DNA from: Bradyrhizobium rifense
Lineage (GTDB): Bacteria > Pseudomonadota > Alphaproteobacteria > Rhizobiales > Xanthobacteraceae
Direction of reading: 5' to 3'
Assembly: GCF_008123425.1 (NCBI RefSeq)
Contig: NZ_VSSS01000067.1
Coordinates: 124,001 to 188,000, forward strand
DNA length: 64,000 bases
The notes under the pieces are model-generated. The model made no database searches, was not told the DNA's origin, and saw only the letters and a list, made by a program, of their open reading frames with translations. Positions 9,075 through 17,046 of the stretch are shown one piece after another. Every line of letters begins with the position of its first letter. The stretch's first letter is position 1. The position numbers and the translations under genes are program-made.

Positions 9075-10217
9075 TCACTCGGCCGGGGCGCCGTCGGCGA
9101 CCGAGCTGTCGGTCCAGCCTTCGGGTTTGGGTTTGCGCGACGAGATCAGGCGATCGATGCGCGGCTGCACATAGTCGCCCCAGATCCCGGCAAGGCCGTT
9201 CGGGAAGGCCAACACCACGGCGATGAACAAGCCGCCGAGGCCGAACAGCCACAATTCGGGAAAGGTTTCCGAGAGGCTGGTCTTGGCGAAATTGACCAGC
9301 AGCGTACCGTAGATGGCACCGAGGATCGAAAGTCGGCCACCGACCGCGGTGTAGATCACCATCTCGATCGACGGCACGATGCCGACGAAGGACGGTGACA
9401 TGAAGCCGACATTGAGCGCGAACATGGCGCCGCCGATCGCGGCGAACACGGCGGCGATGCAGAAGGCGAAGATCTTGAAGTTCGCGACGCTGTAGCCGGA
9501 GAAGCGAACCCGGTCTTCCTTCTCGCGCATCGCGACCAGGATGCGGCCGAGCTTGGAGTGCCGGACGAATTGCGCGATCATGATGCAGACGAACAGACAT
9601 CCGACTTCGAAGAAGTACAGCACGACCTTGGCGTGATCAGGACGGATGTCCCATCCCTTCAGCGTCCGCAGATCGGTCATGCCATTGATGCCGCCAGTGT
9701 AGCCCTGCTGGCCCACGATCAGGATGGTGAGGATGGCCGCGACCGCCTGGGTGATGATGGCGAAATAAGTCCCGCCGACCCGGCGCTTGAACATCGCGGT
9801 GCCGATGATCAGCGCGAAGATGCCCGGCACCAGGATGATGGCGGCGATAGTGAAGGTGAGGCTGTGGAAGGGCTTCCAGAACAGCGGCAGTGAGGTGATC
9901 TGATTCCAGTCCATGAAATCGGGAATGCCGGGGGTCGACTGGATCTTGGTGTTCTCGACGCTCGATGCCTCGAGCTTGAGGAACATCGCCATGCAGTAAC
10001 CGCCGAGCCCGAAGAACACGCCCTGGCCGAGGCTGAGAATGCCGCCGTAGCCCCAGCAGACCACCAGCCCGAGCGCCACGAAGGCATAGGTCAGATATTT
10101 CGCGACCAGGTTGAGCCTGAAGACATCGAGCGTGAGCGGCAGCACCACCACCAGGAAGACCGCGAGCACCAGAATTCCGATGAGCTCCGATCGATTGAAG
10201 AACCGATTGTCGGTCAT
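9075..10217 (-). CDS. urtC: Urea/short-chain amide ABC transporter permease UrtC
   Basis: A 380-residue inner-membrane permease of LivM/UrtC type with about 10 hydrophobic segments. Recognisable parts are CWGYGGILSLGQGVFFGLGGY (about 54-74, broken here as a family landmark), QGYTGGINGMTD and VGGRLSILGAIYGTLLVNF. The Gly-rich LSLGQ segment is the conserved LivM loop. UrtC forms the channel with UrtB. It lies 18 bp after urtB. The charged C-terminal tail (about 355-380) is family-typical in length for UrtC. Confidence 0.93.
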   Translation of the reverse strand: MTDNRFFNRSELIGILVLAVFLVVVLPLTLDVFRLNLVAKYLTYAFVALGLVVCWGYGGILSLGQGVFFGLGGYCMAMFLKLEASSVENTKIQSTPGIPDFMDWNQITSLPLFWKPFHSLTFTIAAIILVPGIFALIIGTAMFKRRVGGTYFAIITQAVAAILTILIVGQQGYTGGINGMTDLRTLKGWDIRPDHAKVVLYFFEVGCLFVCIMIAQFVRHSKLGRILVAMREKEDRVRFSGYSVANFKIFAFCIAAVFAAIGGAMFALNVGFMSPSFVGIVPSIEMVIYTAVGGRLSILGAIYGTLLVNFAKTSLSETFPELWLFGLGGLFIAVVLAFPNGLAGIWGDYVQPRIDRLISSRKPKPEGWTDSSVADGAPAE

Positions 10218-10235
10218 TGCATCAGCCTCTATTTC

Positions 10236-11162
10236 TCACTTGCGGACCTTGAGGGCGAACAGCCCTTGCGGCCGCAGCATCAGGATTCCGACAACGGCGA
10301 GCAGCGTCAGCACCTTGGCCATCGAGCCCGACATGAAGAACTCGAGGGTGGATTGCGTCTGCGAGATCGAGAAGGCCGAGGCGATGGTGCCGAGCAGGCT
10401 TGCAGCGCCGCCGAACACGACCACCAGGAACGTGTCGACGATGTAGAGCTGCCCGGAGGTCGGCCCGGTCGAGCCGATCATCGTGAAGGCACTGCCGGCG
10501 ACGCCGGCGATGCCGCAGCCGAGACCATAGGTATAGCGATCGACTTTTTCCGTGTTGATGCCGACCGCGCCGGCCATGATGCGGTTCTGCACAACGGCGC
10601 GCACCTGGCGGCCCCAGCGCGACTTGTACATGACATAGGCAACACCGACGGTAATCAGCACGGTCAGGCACATCACGAAGACGCCGTTGATCGGCACCTC
10701 GATGCTGTCGCTGACGTGCAGCGAGCCGAGCATCCATTGCGGCAGCTCGACGCCGACCTCGCGCGCGCCGAATACGGAACGGTAGGCCTGCTGCAGCATC
10801 AGGCTGAGGCCCCAGGTCGCAAGCAGCGTATCGAGCGGGCGCTTGTAGAGATGCCGTATCAGCACCCATTCCACCAGCATTCCCAGCGCACCGGATGCGA
10901 CAAAGGCCAGGATCATCGCGAGGAAGAAGTAACCGCTGAACAGGCTCGGCAAATAGGTCTGGAAGAAATTCGAGGTCATCCAGGTGACGTAGGCCCCGAG
11001 GATCATGAACTCGCCATGGGCCATGTTGATGACGCCCATCTGGCCGAAGATGATCGCAAGACCGAGCGCCATCAGCACATAGACAGAGAACAGGATCAGT
11101 CCTGCAAAACCCTGCATGACGAAGATGGAGCCAAGGTCACCAAGCGAGTAGTCGCCGAACAT
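10236..11162 (-). CDS. urtB: Urea/short-chain amide ABC transporter permease UrtB
   Basis: A 308-residue inner-membrane permease of LivH/UrtB type with about 8 hydrophobic segments. Landmarks are GQMGVINMAHGEFMILGAY (about 40-58), DTLLATWGLSLMLQQAYRS and FGGAASLLGTIASAF. The MAHGE motif is the LivH/UrtB hallmark. GGAGG lies about 6 bases before the ATG. It is separated from urtA by a 147-bp spacer that holds two strong hairpins, so the membrane and ATPase genes may be expressed at a lower level than the binding protein. Confidence 0.93.
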   Translation of the reverse strand: MFGDYSLGDLGSIFVMQGFAGLILFSVYVLMALGLAIIFGQMGVINMAHGEFMILGAYVTWMTSNFFQTYLPSLFSGYFFLAMILAFVASGALGMLVEWVLIRHLYKRPLDTLLATWGLSLMLQQAYRSVFGAREVGVELPQWMLGSLHVSDSIEVPINGVFVMCLTVLITVGVAYVMYKSRWGRQVRAVVQNRIMAGAVGINTEKVDRYTYGLGCGIAGVAGSAFTMIGSTGPTSGQLYIVDTFLVVVFGGAASLLGTIASAFSISQTQSTLEFFMSGSMAKVLTLLAVVGILMLRPQGLFALKVRK

Positions 11163-11187
11163 CGATGTCCTCCGTCAGGGATGAGGT

Positions 11188-11247
11188 CCCGCGTCGCGAG
11201 AAAATTCGCGACGCGGGGGTCTTGGGCGTGGATTTGCTGTCCACGCC
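11188..11247 (-). promoter_or_regulatory. Two hairpins in the urtA-urtB spacer
   Basis: Read in the operon direction, the first stem is GGCGTGGA/TCCACGCC (arms 11240-11247 and 11225-11232). The second is a perfect 12-bp stem (arms 11206-11217 and 11188-11199; CCCGCGTCGCGA with its complement, 6-base loop). Neither is followed by a U-run. By analogy with other binding-protein operons, they could protect the urtA 3' end or partly stop transcription, giving more UrtA than channel subunits (inference). Confidence 0.6.
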
Positions 11248-11309
11248 AGGGAGAGGTTTTGCCTTGAGGGAAACGGCGATCGACGCCGCGTGGCTTACTG
11301 GCAGCGCTC

Positions 11310-12569
11310 TTACTGGTAGCCCTTGGGGAACGGATCAGGCTCGACGAGATCGGCGGTCTCGTAGATCAGCTCGAACTGGCCATCGAGCTTGGCGCGTCCC
11401 ACCCGGGTCTTCGACCAGAGGTGATGGTTTTCATGGATGCGCACATAGCCTTCCGGCGCGCCCTTGAACTCGACGCCCGGCGAAGCCGCCGCGATCTTGT
11501 CGACGTCGAAGGAGCCGGCCTTCTCGACCGTCAACTTCCACAGCCACGGGCCGAGATAGGCAGCCTGGGTGACGTCTCCGATAACAGTCTTTTCGCCCCA
11601 CATCTTCTTGAACGCCGGCACGAAGGCCTTGTTGTTCGCGTTGTCGAGCGACTGGAAGTACTTCATGCAGGCATAGGCGCCCGCGATGTTCTCACCACCG
11701 ATGCCGTCGATCTCGTCCTCGGTGACCGAGATCGTCAGCAGCGCCTGCTTGGAGAGGTCGATACCGGCGGCCTTGAGCTGCTTGTAGAAGGCGACGTTGG
11801 AGCCACCGACCACGTCGGTGAAGATCACGTCGGGCTTGGTCAACTTGATCTTGTTGATGACCGAGTTGAACTGGGTGTTGCCGAGCGGATAGTATTCCTC
11901 GCCGACGACCTTGCCCTTCAGCACGTTCTCGACGTGCTTGCGCGCGATCTTGTTCGACGTGCGCGGCCAGATGTAGTCGGAGCCGACGAAGAAGAACGAC
12001 TTGGCGCCCTTCTCCTTGGCGATCCAGTTCAGGCCGGCGAGAATCTGCTGGGTCGCCTCCTGGCCGGTGTAGATCACGTTCTTGGACTGCTCGAGGCCTT
12101 CGTAAAAGGTCGGGTAATAGAGCATGCCATTGTACTGCTCGACGACCGGCAGCACCGCCTTGCGCGAGGCCGAGGTCCAGCAACCCATGATCGCCGCGAC
12201 CTTGTCGTTGACGAGCAGCTTCTTGGCTTTTTCCGCGAAGGTCGGCCAGTCGCTAGCGCCGTCTTCCTGGATGAACTTGATCTTGCGGCCGAGCACGCCG
12301 CCGGCGGCGTTGATCTGCTCGATGGCGAGCTTTTCGGCCTCGATCGAGCCGGTTTCGGAGATCGCCATGGTGCCGGTCGCCGAATGCAGGATGCCGACCG
12401 TCACCTCTGTGTCAGTGACCGCGAGGCCGGTGGTGTTGACCGCCGAGGTCGCCGGGGTCTGCGCAAAGGACGCCCGCGGCAGCATCGTGATGGCCGGGAT
12501 GGCCGCCATTCCCATCAATAGTTTGCGCCGGAGCGGCGACAACAGGCCCTTGGTTTCTTCGTCTGACAT
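11310..12569 (-). CDS. urtA: Urea/short-chain amide ABC transporter substrate-binding protein UrtA
   Basis: A 419-residue periplasmic binding protein. The open frame runs on upstream to 15305, but that part is antisense to the kinase gene. The ATG at 12569 opens a proper export signal with a twin-arginine-like RRKLLMG (about residues 15-21) and cleavage near ASFAQ. The mature part has VTVGILHSATGTMAISE, EDGASDWPTFAEKAKKL and FTDVVGGSNVAFYKQL, landmarks of the UrtA/AmiC-like Peripla_BP_5 class. It is the first gene of the leftward operon. Family plus context (amiE, fmdA) suggest it captures urea or small amides; which of them binds best cannot be read from sequence. Confidence 0.93.
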   Translation of the reverse strand: MSDEETKGLLSPLRRKLLMGMAAIPAITMLPRASFAQTPATSAVNTTGLAVTDTEVTVGILHSATGTMAISETGSIEAEKLAIEQINAAGGVLGRKIKFIQEDGASDWPTFAEKAKKLLVNDKVAAIMGCWTSASRKAVLPVVEQYNGMLYYPTFYEGLEQSKNVIYTGQEATQQILAGLNWIAKEKGAKSFFFVGSDYIWPRTSNKIARKHVENVLKGKVVGEEYYPLGNTQFNSVINKIKLTKPDVIFTDVVGGSNVAFYKQLKAAGIDLSKQALLTISVTEDEIDGIGGENIAGAYACMKYFQSLDNANNKAFVPAFKKMWGEKTVIGDVTQAAYLGPWLWKLTVEKAGSFDVDKIAAASPGVEFKGAPEGYVRIHENHHLWSKTRVGRAKLDGQFELIYETADLVEPDPFPKGYQ

Positions 12570-12629
12570 GAGCACCCCACTGTTTGTTCGAGGACACGCG
12601 TTTGGTGCCGTGAGGATGGCTCGAATTTG

Positions 12630-12671
12630 TGCACCGCAAGCATACGCAAGATCGCGTATACTGCACCGCAA
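12630..12671. promoter_or_regulatory. Probable operator: paired direct repeats around an inverted repeat
   Basis: TGCACCGCAA occurs twice in the same orientation (12630-12639 and 12662-12671), 32 bp apart, about three helical turns. Between them is the perfect inverted repeat ATACGC-N6-GCGTAT (12642-12659). The array sits in the 177-bp divergent region between urtA and the sensor kinase. It is a natural binding site for the neighbouring LuxR-type response regulator, or for another nitrogen regulator (inference). Confidence 0.6.
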
Positions 12672-12688
12672 AATACCGACGTAGGCTT

Positions 12689-12704
12689 TTGGTACGGGAT
12701 TTGC
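12689..12704 (+). promoter_or_regulatory. Sigma-54-type promoter ahead of the sensor kinase
   Basis: TTGGTACGGGATTTGC matches the sigma-54 consensus TGGCACG-N4-TTGC with one mismatch. It keeps the invariant GG (12691-12692) and GC (12703-12704) exactly 10 bases apart. It points toward the kinase GTG at 12747, leaving a short 5' leader. Sigma-54 control would fit nitrogen-limited expression. A chance match is possible. Confidence 0.5.
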
Positions 12705-12746
12705 GAGTTCACGAGAGGTTCGGACGAGTTCGGGAGTGGGGTTTAA

Positions 12747-15700
12747 GTGGCAGGGCGGCAGCGAATAGACCGCGTCAGGCGCCAGTACAATCAATGGGTC
12801 GCCAACCAGACGCTGGAAGACTACGCGCTGCGCTTCACCGCCAAAAGCGCGCGGCGCTGGTCCGCCGCCCGCGTCGCCAACACCGCAATCGGTGCGATCT
12901 CCTTCCTGGTGCTGGAGGCGATCGGCGGCACCATCACCCTCAATTACGGCGTCACCAACGCCGCGGCCGCGATCCTCGTCGTCTCCACCATCATCTTCTT
13001 CTGCGGCGTGCCGATTGCCTATTATGCAGCCAAATGCGGCATCGACATTGACCTCCTCACGCGCGGCGCCGGCTTCGGCTATATCGGCTCGACAATCACC
13101 TCGCTGATCTACGCCTCCTTCACCTTCATCTTCTTCGCGATCGAGGCGGTGATCCTGGCGACCGCGCTGGAGATGTGTCTCGGCATCCCCCGCCCGATCG
13201 GCTACCTCATCAGCGCGGTCGCGATCATCCCGCTGGTGACCTACGGCATCACGCTGATCAGCCGCTTCCAGCTCTGGACGCAGCCGCTCTGGGTCGTCCT
13301 GCACATCCTGCCCTTTGCCGCGATCGCGTGGGCCAGCCCGCACTCCTTCACGGAATGGCATAAATTCGCCGGCGAGCACGGCGACCTCGGCGGCCATTTC
13401 GACCTGTTGCTGTTCGGCGTCGCATCCTCCGTGGTATTCTCGCTGGTGGCGCAGATCGGCGAGCAGGTCGACTTCCTGCGATTTCTGCCGCGCGACCGCC
13501 GCACCTCCAGGGCGTCGTGGTGGATCGCCCTGATGAGCGCAGGACCGGGCTGGATCGTGCTCGGCGCGCTGAAACTTCTGGCCGGCTCGTTCCTCGCCTT
13601 CTTCGCACTGAGCCACGGCGTACCGCCCGAAGAGGCGGCCGAGCCCGCCCACATGTATCTCGTGGCGTTTCGCTACGTGCTGTCGGACCCGGATCTCGCC
13701 CTGGCGCTGACCGGGTTTTTCGTGGTGCTGTCGCAGATCAAGATCAACGTCACCAACGCCTATGCCGGCTCGATCGCCTGGTCGAATTTCTTCTCCCGCC
13801 TGACGCATAGCCATCCCGGACGCGTGGTCTGGCTGGTGTTCAACGTGATGGTCGCGCTGCTGCTGATGGAGATCGGCGTCTACAAGGCGCTGGAGCAGAC
13901 GCTCGCGCTCTACTCCAACGTCGCGATCGCCTGGGTCGGCGCGCTGGTATCCGATCTCGTCATCAACAAGCCGCTCGGGCTCCGTCCGCCGCAGATGGAG
14001 TTCAAGCGGGCGCATCTCTACGACATCAATCCGGTCGGCGTCGGCGCCATGACGCTCGCGATCATCGTCTCGATCGCAGCATTTTACGGTCTGTTCGGCC
14101 CGACCCTGAAGGCGCTTGCCGCCTTCGTCGCGCTGACGGTAGCCTTCGTCACCGCACCGATCATTGCGTGGCTGACCGACGGGAAATTCTACATCGCGCG
14201 CAAGCCGAAACGGAGCTGGGCCAACATCGAGGCGATCCAGTGCTGTATCTGCGAGCACAGTTTTGAACCGGAGGACATGTCGTCCTGCCCCGCCTATGCC
14301 GGCCCGATCTGCTCCTTGTGCTGCTCGCTCGATGCACGCTGCCACGACCTCTGCAAACCGCATGCGCGGGCGCAGGTGCAATTTGCGGATGCGCTCAGCA
14401 GGATCCTGCCGCAACCGATCTATCAGCGGATCAACTCGCAGTTTGGCCATTACGTCGGTGTTTTCGTGGTCTCCGCCGGCCTCGTCGCATTGGTGCTCGG
14501 GCTGATCTATCTGCAGACCTCGGCGAGCGTGCATGGCGAGAACTCGCTCGTCTCCAACGTGCTGTGGAAGGTGTTCTTCTCGCTCAGCATCATCATCGGC
14601 GTGGTCGCCTGGCTGTTCGTGCTGGCGCAGCAGAGCCGCCGTGCGGCCGAGGCCGAGACACGGCGGCAGACGACGCTGCTGATCCAGGAGATCGACGCGC
14701 ATAAGCGCACCGACGCCGAGCTCCAGCGCGCCAAAGAAGTCGCCGAATCCGCCAATCTCGCCAAGAGCCGCTATGTGGTGGGGCTGAGCCATGAGCTGCG
14801 CTCGCCGCTGAACGCGATCAGCGGCTATGCCCAGCTGCTGGAGCAGGATGCAACGTTGAACACCAAGCCACGCGACCAGGTCCGCGTCGTCCGCCGCAGC
14901 GCCGATCATCTCTCCGGCCTGATCGACGGCATTTTGGACATTTCCAAGATCGAGGCGGGGCGGCTTTACCTCTCCCGCGACGAGGTCCATCTGAGCGAAT
15001 TCCTCCATCAGCTCGTCGGCATGTTCCGTCTCCAGGCTGGCGCCAAGGGCATCGACTTCGTGTTCCGGCGGCCGGCGACATTGCCGACGGTGGTCTATGC
15101 CGATGAGAAGCGGCTGCGTCAGGTGCTGATCAACCTCCTCTCCAACGCCATCAAATTCACCCAGACCGGCAGCGTGCAGTTTATCGTGCACTACCGCAGT
15201 CCCGTCGCCGAGTTCGAGGTGACCGATACCGGCCCCGGTATCCAGGGCGACGATCTCGAACGCATTTTTGCGCCGTTCGAGCGCGGCGCGCTCGGGGTTT
15301 CGCAACCGCAGACGGGCACGGGACTTGGGCTCACCATCAGCCGGCTGCTTGCCGGCGTGATGGGCGGCGACATCAAGGTTGCCAGCACCGTTGGCCGCGG
15401 CAGCACCTTCAAGGTGAAGATGCTGCTATCGGAGGTCAGCAACCCCAGGCGCATCGCGCCGGTGGAGACCCCCGTCTCCGGCTATCACGGCGCGCGCAAG
15501 ACCATTCTCATCACCGACGACGATCCCGTGCATCGCGATCTCCTGCGCGAAGTGCTGACGCCGCTCGGCTTTATCCTGCTCAGTGCCGCCGACGGCCCTG
15601 GCTGTCTTGCGCTGGCGCAGCATTGCAGGCCCGATCTGTTCCTGCTCGACATCTCGATGCCCGGTATGGACGGTTGGACTGTGGCGGAACAGCTGCGCGC

Positions 15701-16118
15701 CGACGGCCACCACCAGGCGCGTATCCTGATGGTGTCGGCGAGCGCGCTGGAGGCGCACGGCGCACCGCTGGCACAGCCCTTCCACGACGGCTATCTGATG
15801 AAGCCGATCGACATTCCACGGCTGCTGGAGACCATCCGACAGCTCCTCAGGATCGAATGGCAATACGGCTCCGACGAGATCGTCGTGCCGCTGTGGCGGC
15901 CGGACAGCGGCTCGCGACCACCGGTCAGGCACGTCGAGGCGCTGATCGGGCTCGGCCAGATCGGCTACGTCAAGGCCATCCAGTTAAAGCTCGAAGAGAT
16001 CGGCAGCGAACATCCGGAGCATGCCGATTTCGTCGCCGAAATGCGATCGCTGGTCGATCGCTTCGATCTCGACCAGTACATGACAACATTGAAAACACTG
16101 CATGCTTATGAGCATTGA
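12747..16118 (+). CDS. Hybrid sensor histidine kinase with NCS1-permease-like sensor domain
   Basis: A 1123-residue membrane protein starting with GTG at 12747 (GGGAG 10 bases upstream; a stop codon immediately precedes). Order: cytosine/purine-permease (NCS1)-like domain with about 12 hydrophobic segments (about 45-480); Cys-rich segment (about 498-538) with CCIC, CSLCC and CHDLC clusters; two more membrane segments (about 569-588, 605-629); HisKA with phospho-acceptor His682 (SHELRSP); ATPase domain with N-box near 795, DTGPGI near 826 and GTGLGL near 857; receiver domain with Asp968 and Lys near 1021. By family, the kinase passes phosphate to its own receiver and to a partner. The transporter-like half suggests it senses a small nitrogen compound, by transport or occupancy. 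It is divergent from the amide/urea operon and overlaps its regulator. Ligand unknown. Confidence 0.9.
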   Translation: MAGRQRIDRVRRQYNQWVANQTLEDYALRFTAKSARRWSAARVANTAIGAISFLVLEAIGGTITLNYGVTNAAAAILVVSTIIFFCGVPIAYYAAKCGIDIDLLTRGAGFGYIGSTITSLIYASFTFIFFAIEAVILATALEMCLGIPRPIGYLISAVAIIPLVTYGITLISRFQLWTQPLWVVLHILPFAAIAWASPHSFTEWHKFAGEHGDLGGHFDLLLFGVASSVVFSLVAQIGEQVDFLRFLPRDRRTSRASWWIALMSAGPGWIVLGALKLLAGSFLAFFALSHGVPPEEAAEPAHMYLVAFRYVLSDPDLALALTGFFVVLSQIKINVTNAYAGSIAWSNFFSRLTHSHPGRVVWLVFNVMVALLLMEIGVYKALEQTLALYSNVAIAWVGALVSDLVINKPLGLRPPQMEFKRAHLYDINPVGVGAMTLAIIVSIAAFYGLFGPTLKALAAFVALTVAFVTAPIIAWLTDGKFYIARKPKRSWANIEAIQCCICEHSFEPEDMSSCPAYAGPICSLCCSLDARCHDLCKPHARAQVQFADALSRILPQPIYQRINSQFGHYVGVFVVSAGLVALVLGLIYLQTSASVHGENSLVSNVLWKVFFSLSIIIGVVAWLFVLAQQSRRAAEAETRRQTTLLIQEIDAHKRTDAELQRAKEVAESANLAKSRYVVGLSHELRSPLNAISGYAQLLEQDATLNTKPRDQVRVVRRSADHLSGLIDGILDISKIEAGRLYLSRDEVHLSEFLHQLVGMFRLQAGAKGIDFVFRRPATLPTVVYADEKRLRQVLINLLSNAIKFTQTGSVQFIVHYRSPVAEFEVTDTGPGIQGDDLERIFAPFERGALGVSQPQTGTGLGLTISRLLAGVMGGDIKVASTVGRGSTFKVKMLLSEVSNPRRIAPVETPVSGYHGARKTILITDDDPVHRDLLREVLTPLGFILLSAADGPGCLALAQHCRPDLFLLDISMPGMDGWTVAEQLRADGHHQARILMVSASALEAHGAPLAQPFHDGYLMKPIDIPRLLETIRQLLRIEWQYGSDEIVVPLWRPDSGSRPPVRHVEALIGLGQIGYVKAIQLKLEEIGSEHPEHADFVAEMRSLVDRFDLDQYMTTLKTLHAYEH

Positions 16119-17028
16119 GACGAAAAAGCGCGACGTCGTGCTCGTGGTCGACGACTCCCCCGAAACGCTGCGGCTGCTCACCGATGCGCTCGACGGCGCA
16201 GGCATGACGGTGATGGTGGCGATGGACGGCGCGGCCGCGATGCGCATCGTCGACCAGATCACACCCGACATCGTGCTGCTCGATGCCGTGATGCCCGGCA
16301 TCGACGGCTTCGAGACGTGCCGGCGGCTCAAGCGCGACGCGGGCCTTGCCAATGTCCCCGTGATCTTCATGACGGGCCTCGCCGAAACCGAGCACATCGT
16401 GCGCGGGCTGGATGCCGGCGGCGTCGACTACGTGACCAAGCCGATCGTGATCGAGGAGATGCTGGCCCGCATCCGCGTCCATCTCGGCAATGCGCGGCTG
16501 ACCCAGAGCGCGCGCACCGCGCTCGACGTCTCCGGACGCTTCCTGTTCGCGGTCAACCGCCAGGGCCACATCCTGTGGGCAACACCACAAGCCCAGAAGC
16601 TGCTGGCCGATCATCACGGCGCGCAGGCCGACGACTTCGTCCTGCCGCCGTCCCTGCTGCAATGGCTGGACCAGACGAAGGGCAAGGGCAGCGCGAAGAC
16701 GCAAGCCGCTTCGCTGCCCGACAATCCGCAGCTCCGGTTCTATTACATGGGCGAAACCGCGCCGAACGAGTTCCTGCTGCGGCTCTCCAAGGAATCCGGC
16801 ACAGCGCTGCCGCCCGAGTTCACCAGCGAGCTCGGCCTCACCACCCGCGAAGGCGAAGTGCTGGCCTGGCTCAGCAAAGGCAAGACCAACCGCGACATCG
16901 CGCAGATTTTGGGGTTGAGCCCGCGCACGGTCGACAAGCATCTGGAGCAGATTTACGCCAAGCTTGGCGTGGAGAACCGGACCGCGGCGGCAGCGATTGC
17001 CACGAATGCGACGCGAAGGAATTCGTAG
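16108..17028 (+). CDS. LuxR-type response regulator (REC-PAS-HTH)
   Basis: A 306-residue regulator overlapping the kinase gene by 11 bp, so the two are translationally coupled. Residues 1-120 are a receiver domain with DDS near 15-17, phospho-acceptor Asp59 (VLLDAVMPG) and the Lys of VTKP near 110. A PAS-like middle part (about 135-200, DVSGRFLFAVNRQGHILWAT) follows. The C-terminal LuxR helix-turn-helix (about 240-300) shows LTTREGEVLAWLSKGKTNRDI and LGLSPRTVDKHLEQIYAKLG, split here for quotation. An in-frame ATG at 16102 is an alternative start two codons earlier. It is very likely the partner of the kinase and a regulator of the divergent amide/urea operon (inference from position). Confidence 0.92.
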   Translation: MSIETKKRDVVLVVDDSPETLRLLTDALDGAGMTVMVAMDGAAAMRIVDQITPDIVLLDAVMPGIDGFETCRRLKRDAGLANVPVIFMTGLAETEHIVRGLDAGGVDYVTKPIVIEEMLARIRVHLGNARLTQSARTALDVSGRFLFAVNRQGHILWATPQAQKLLADHHGAQADDFVLPPSLLQWLDQTKGKGSAKTQAASLPDNPQLRFYYMGETAPNEFLLRLSKESGTALPPEFTSELGLTTREGEVLAWLSKGKTNRDIAQILGLSPRTVDKHLEQIYAKLGVENRTAAAAIATNATRRNS

Positions 17029-17046
17029 CTACACCGCCCTGTCCCC

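Noticed and set aside
12570..12690. Second sigma-54 promoter on the leftward strand for urtA
   Set aside because: A GG-N10-GC spacing exists on the leftward strand, but the flanking bases fit the -24/-12 consensus poorly, so I do not claim it.
11310..15305. One 1331-residue leftward open frame covering urtA plus 2.7 kb upstream
   Set aside because: Only the part up to 12569 encodes the UrtA protein with a proper signal peptide. The rest is antisense to the kinase gene, is rich in Arg/Asp/Gly/His, and matches no domain; it is a high-GC shadow frame.
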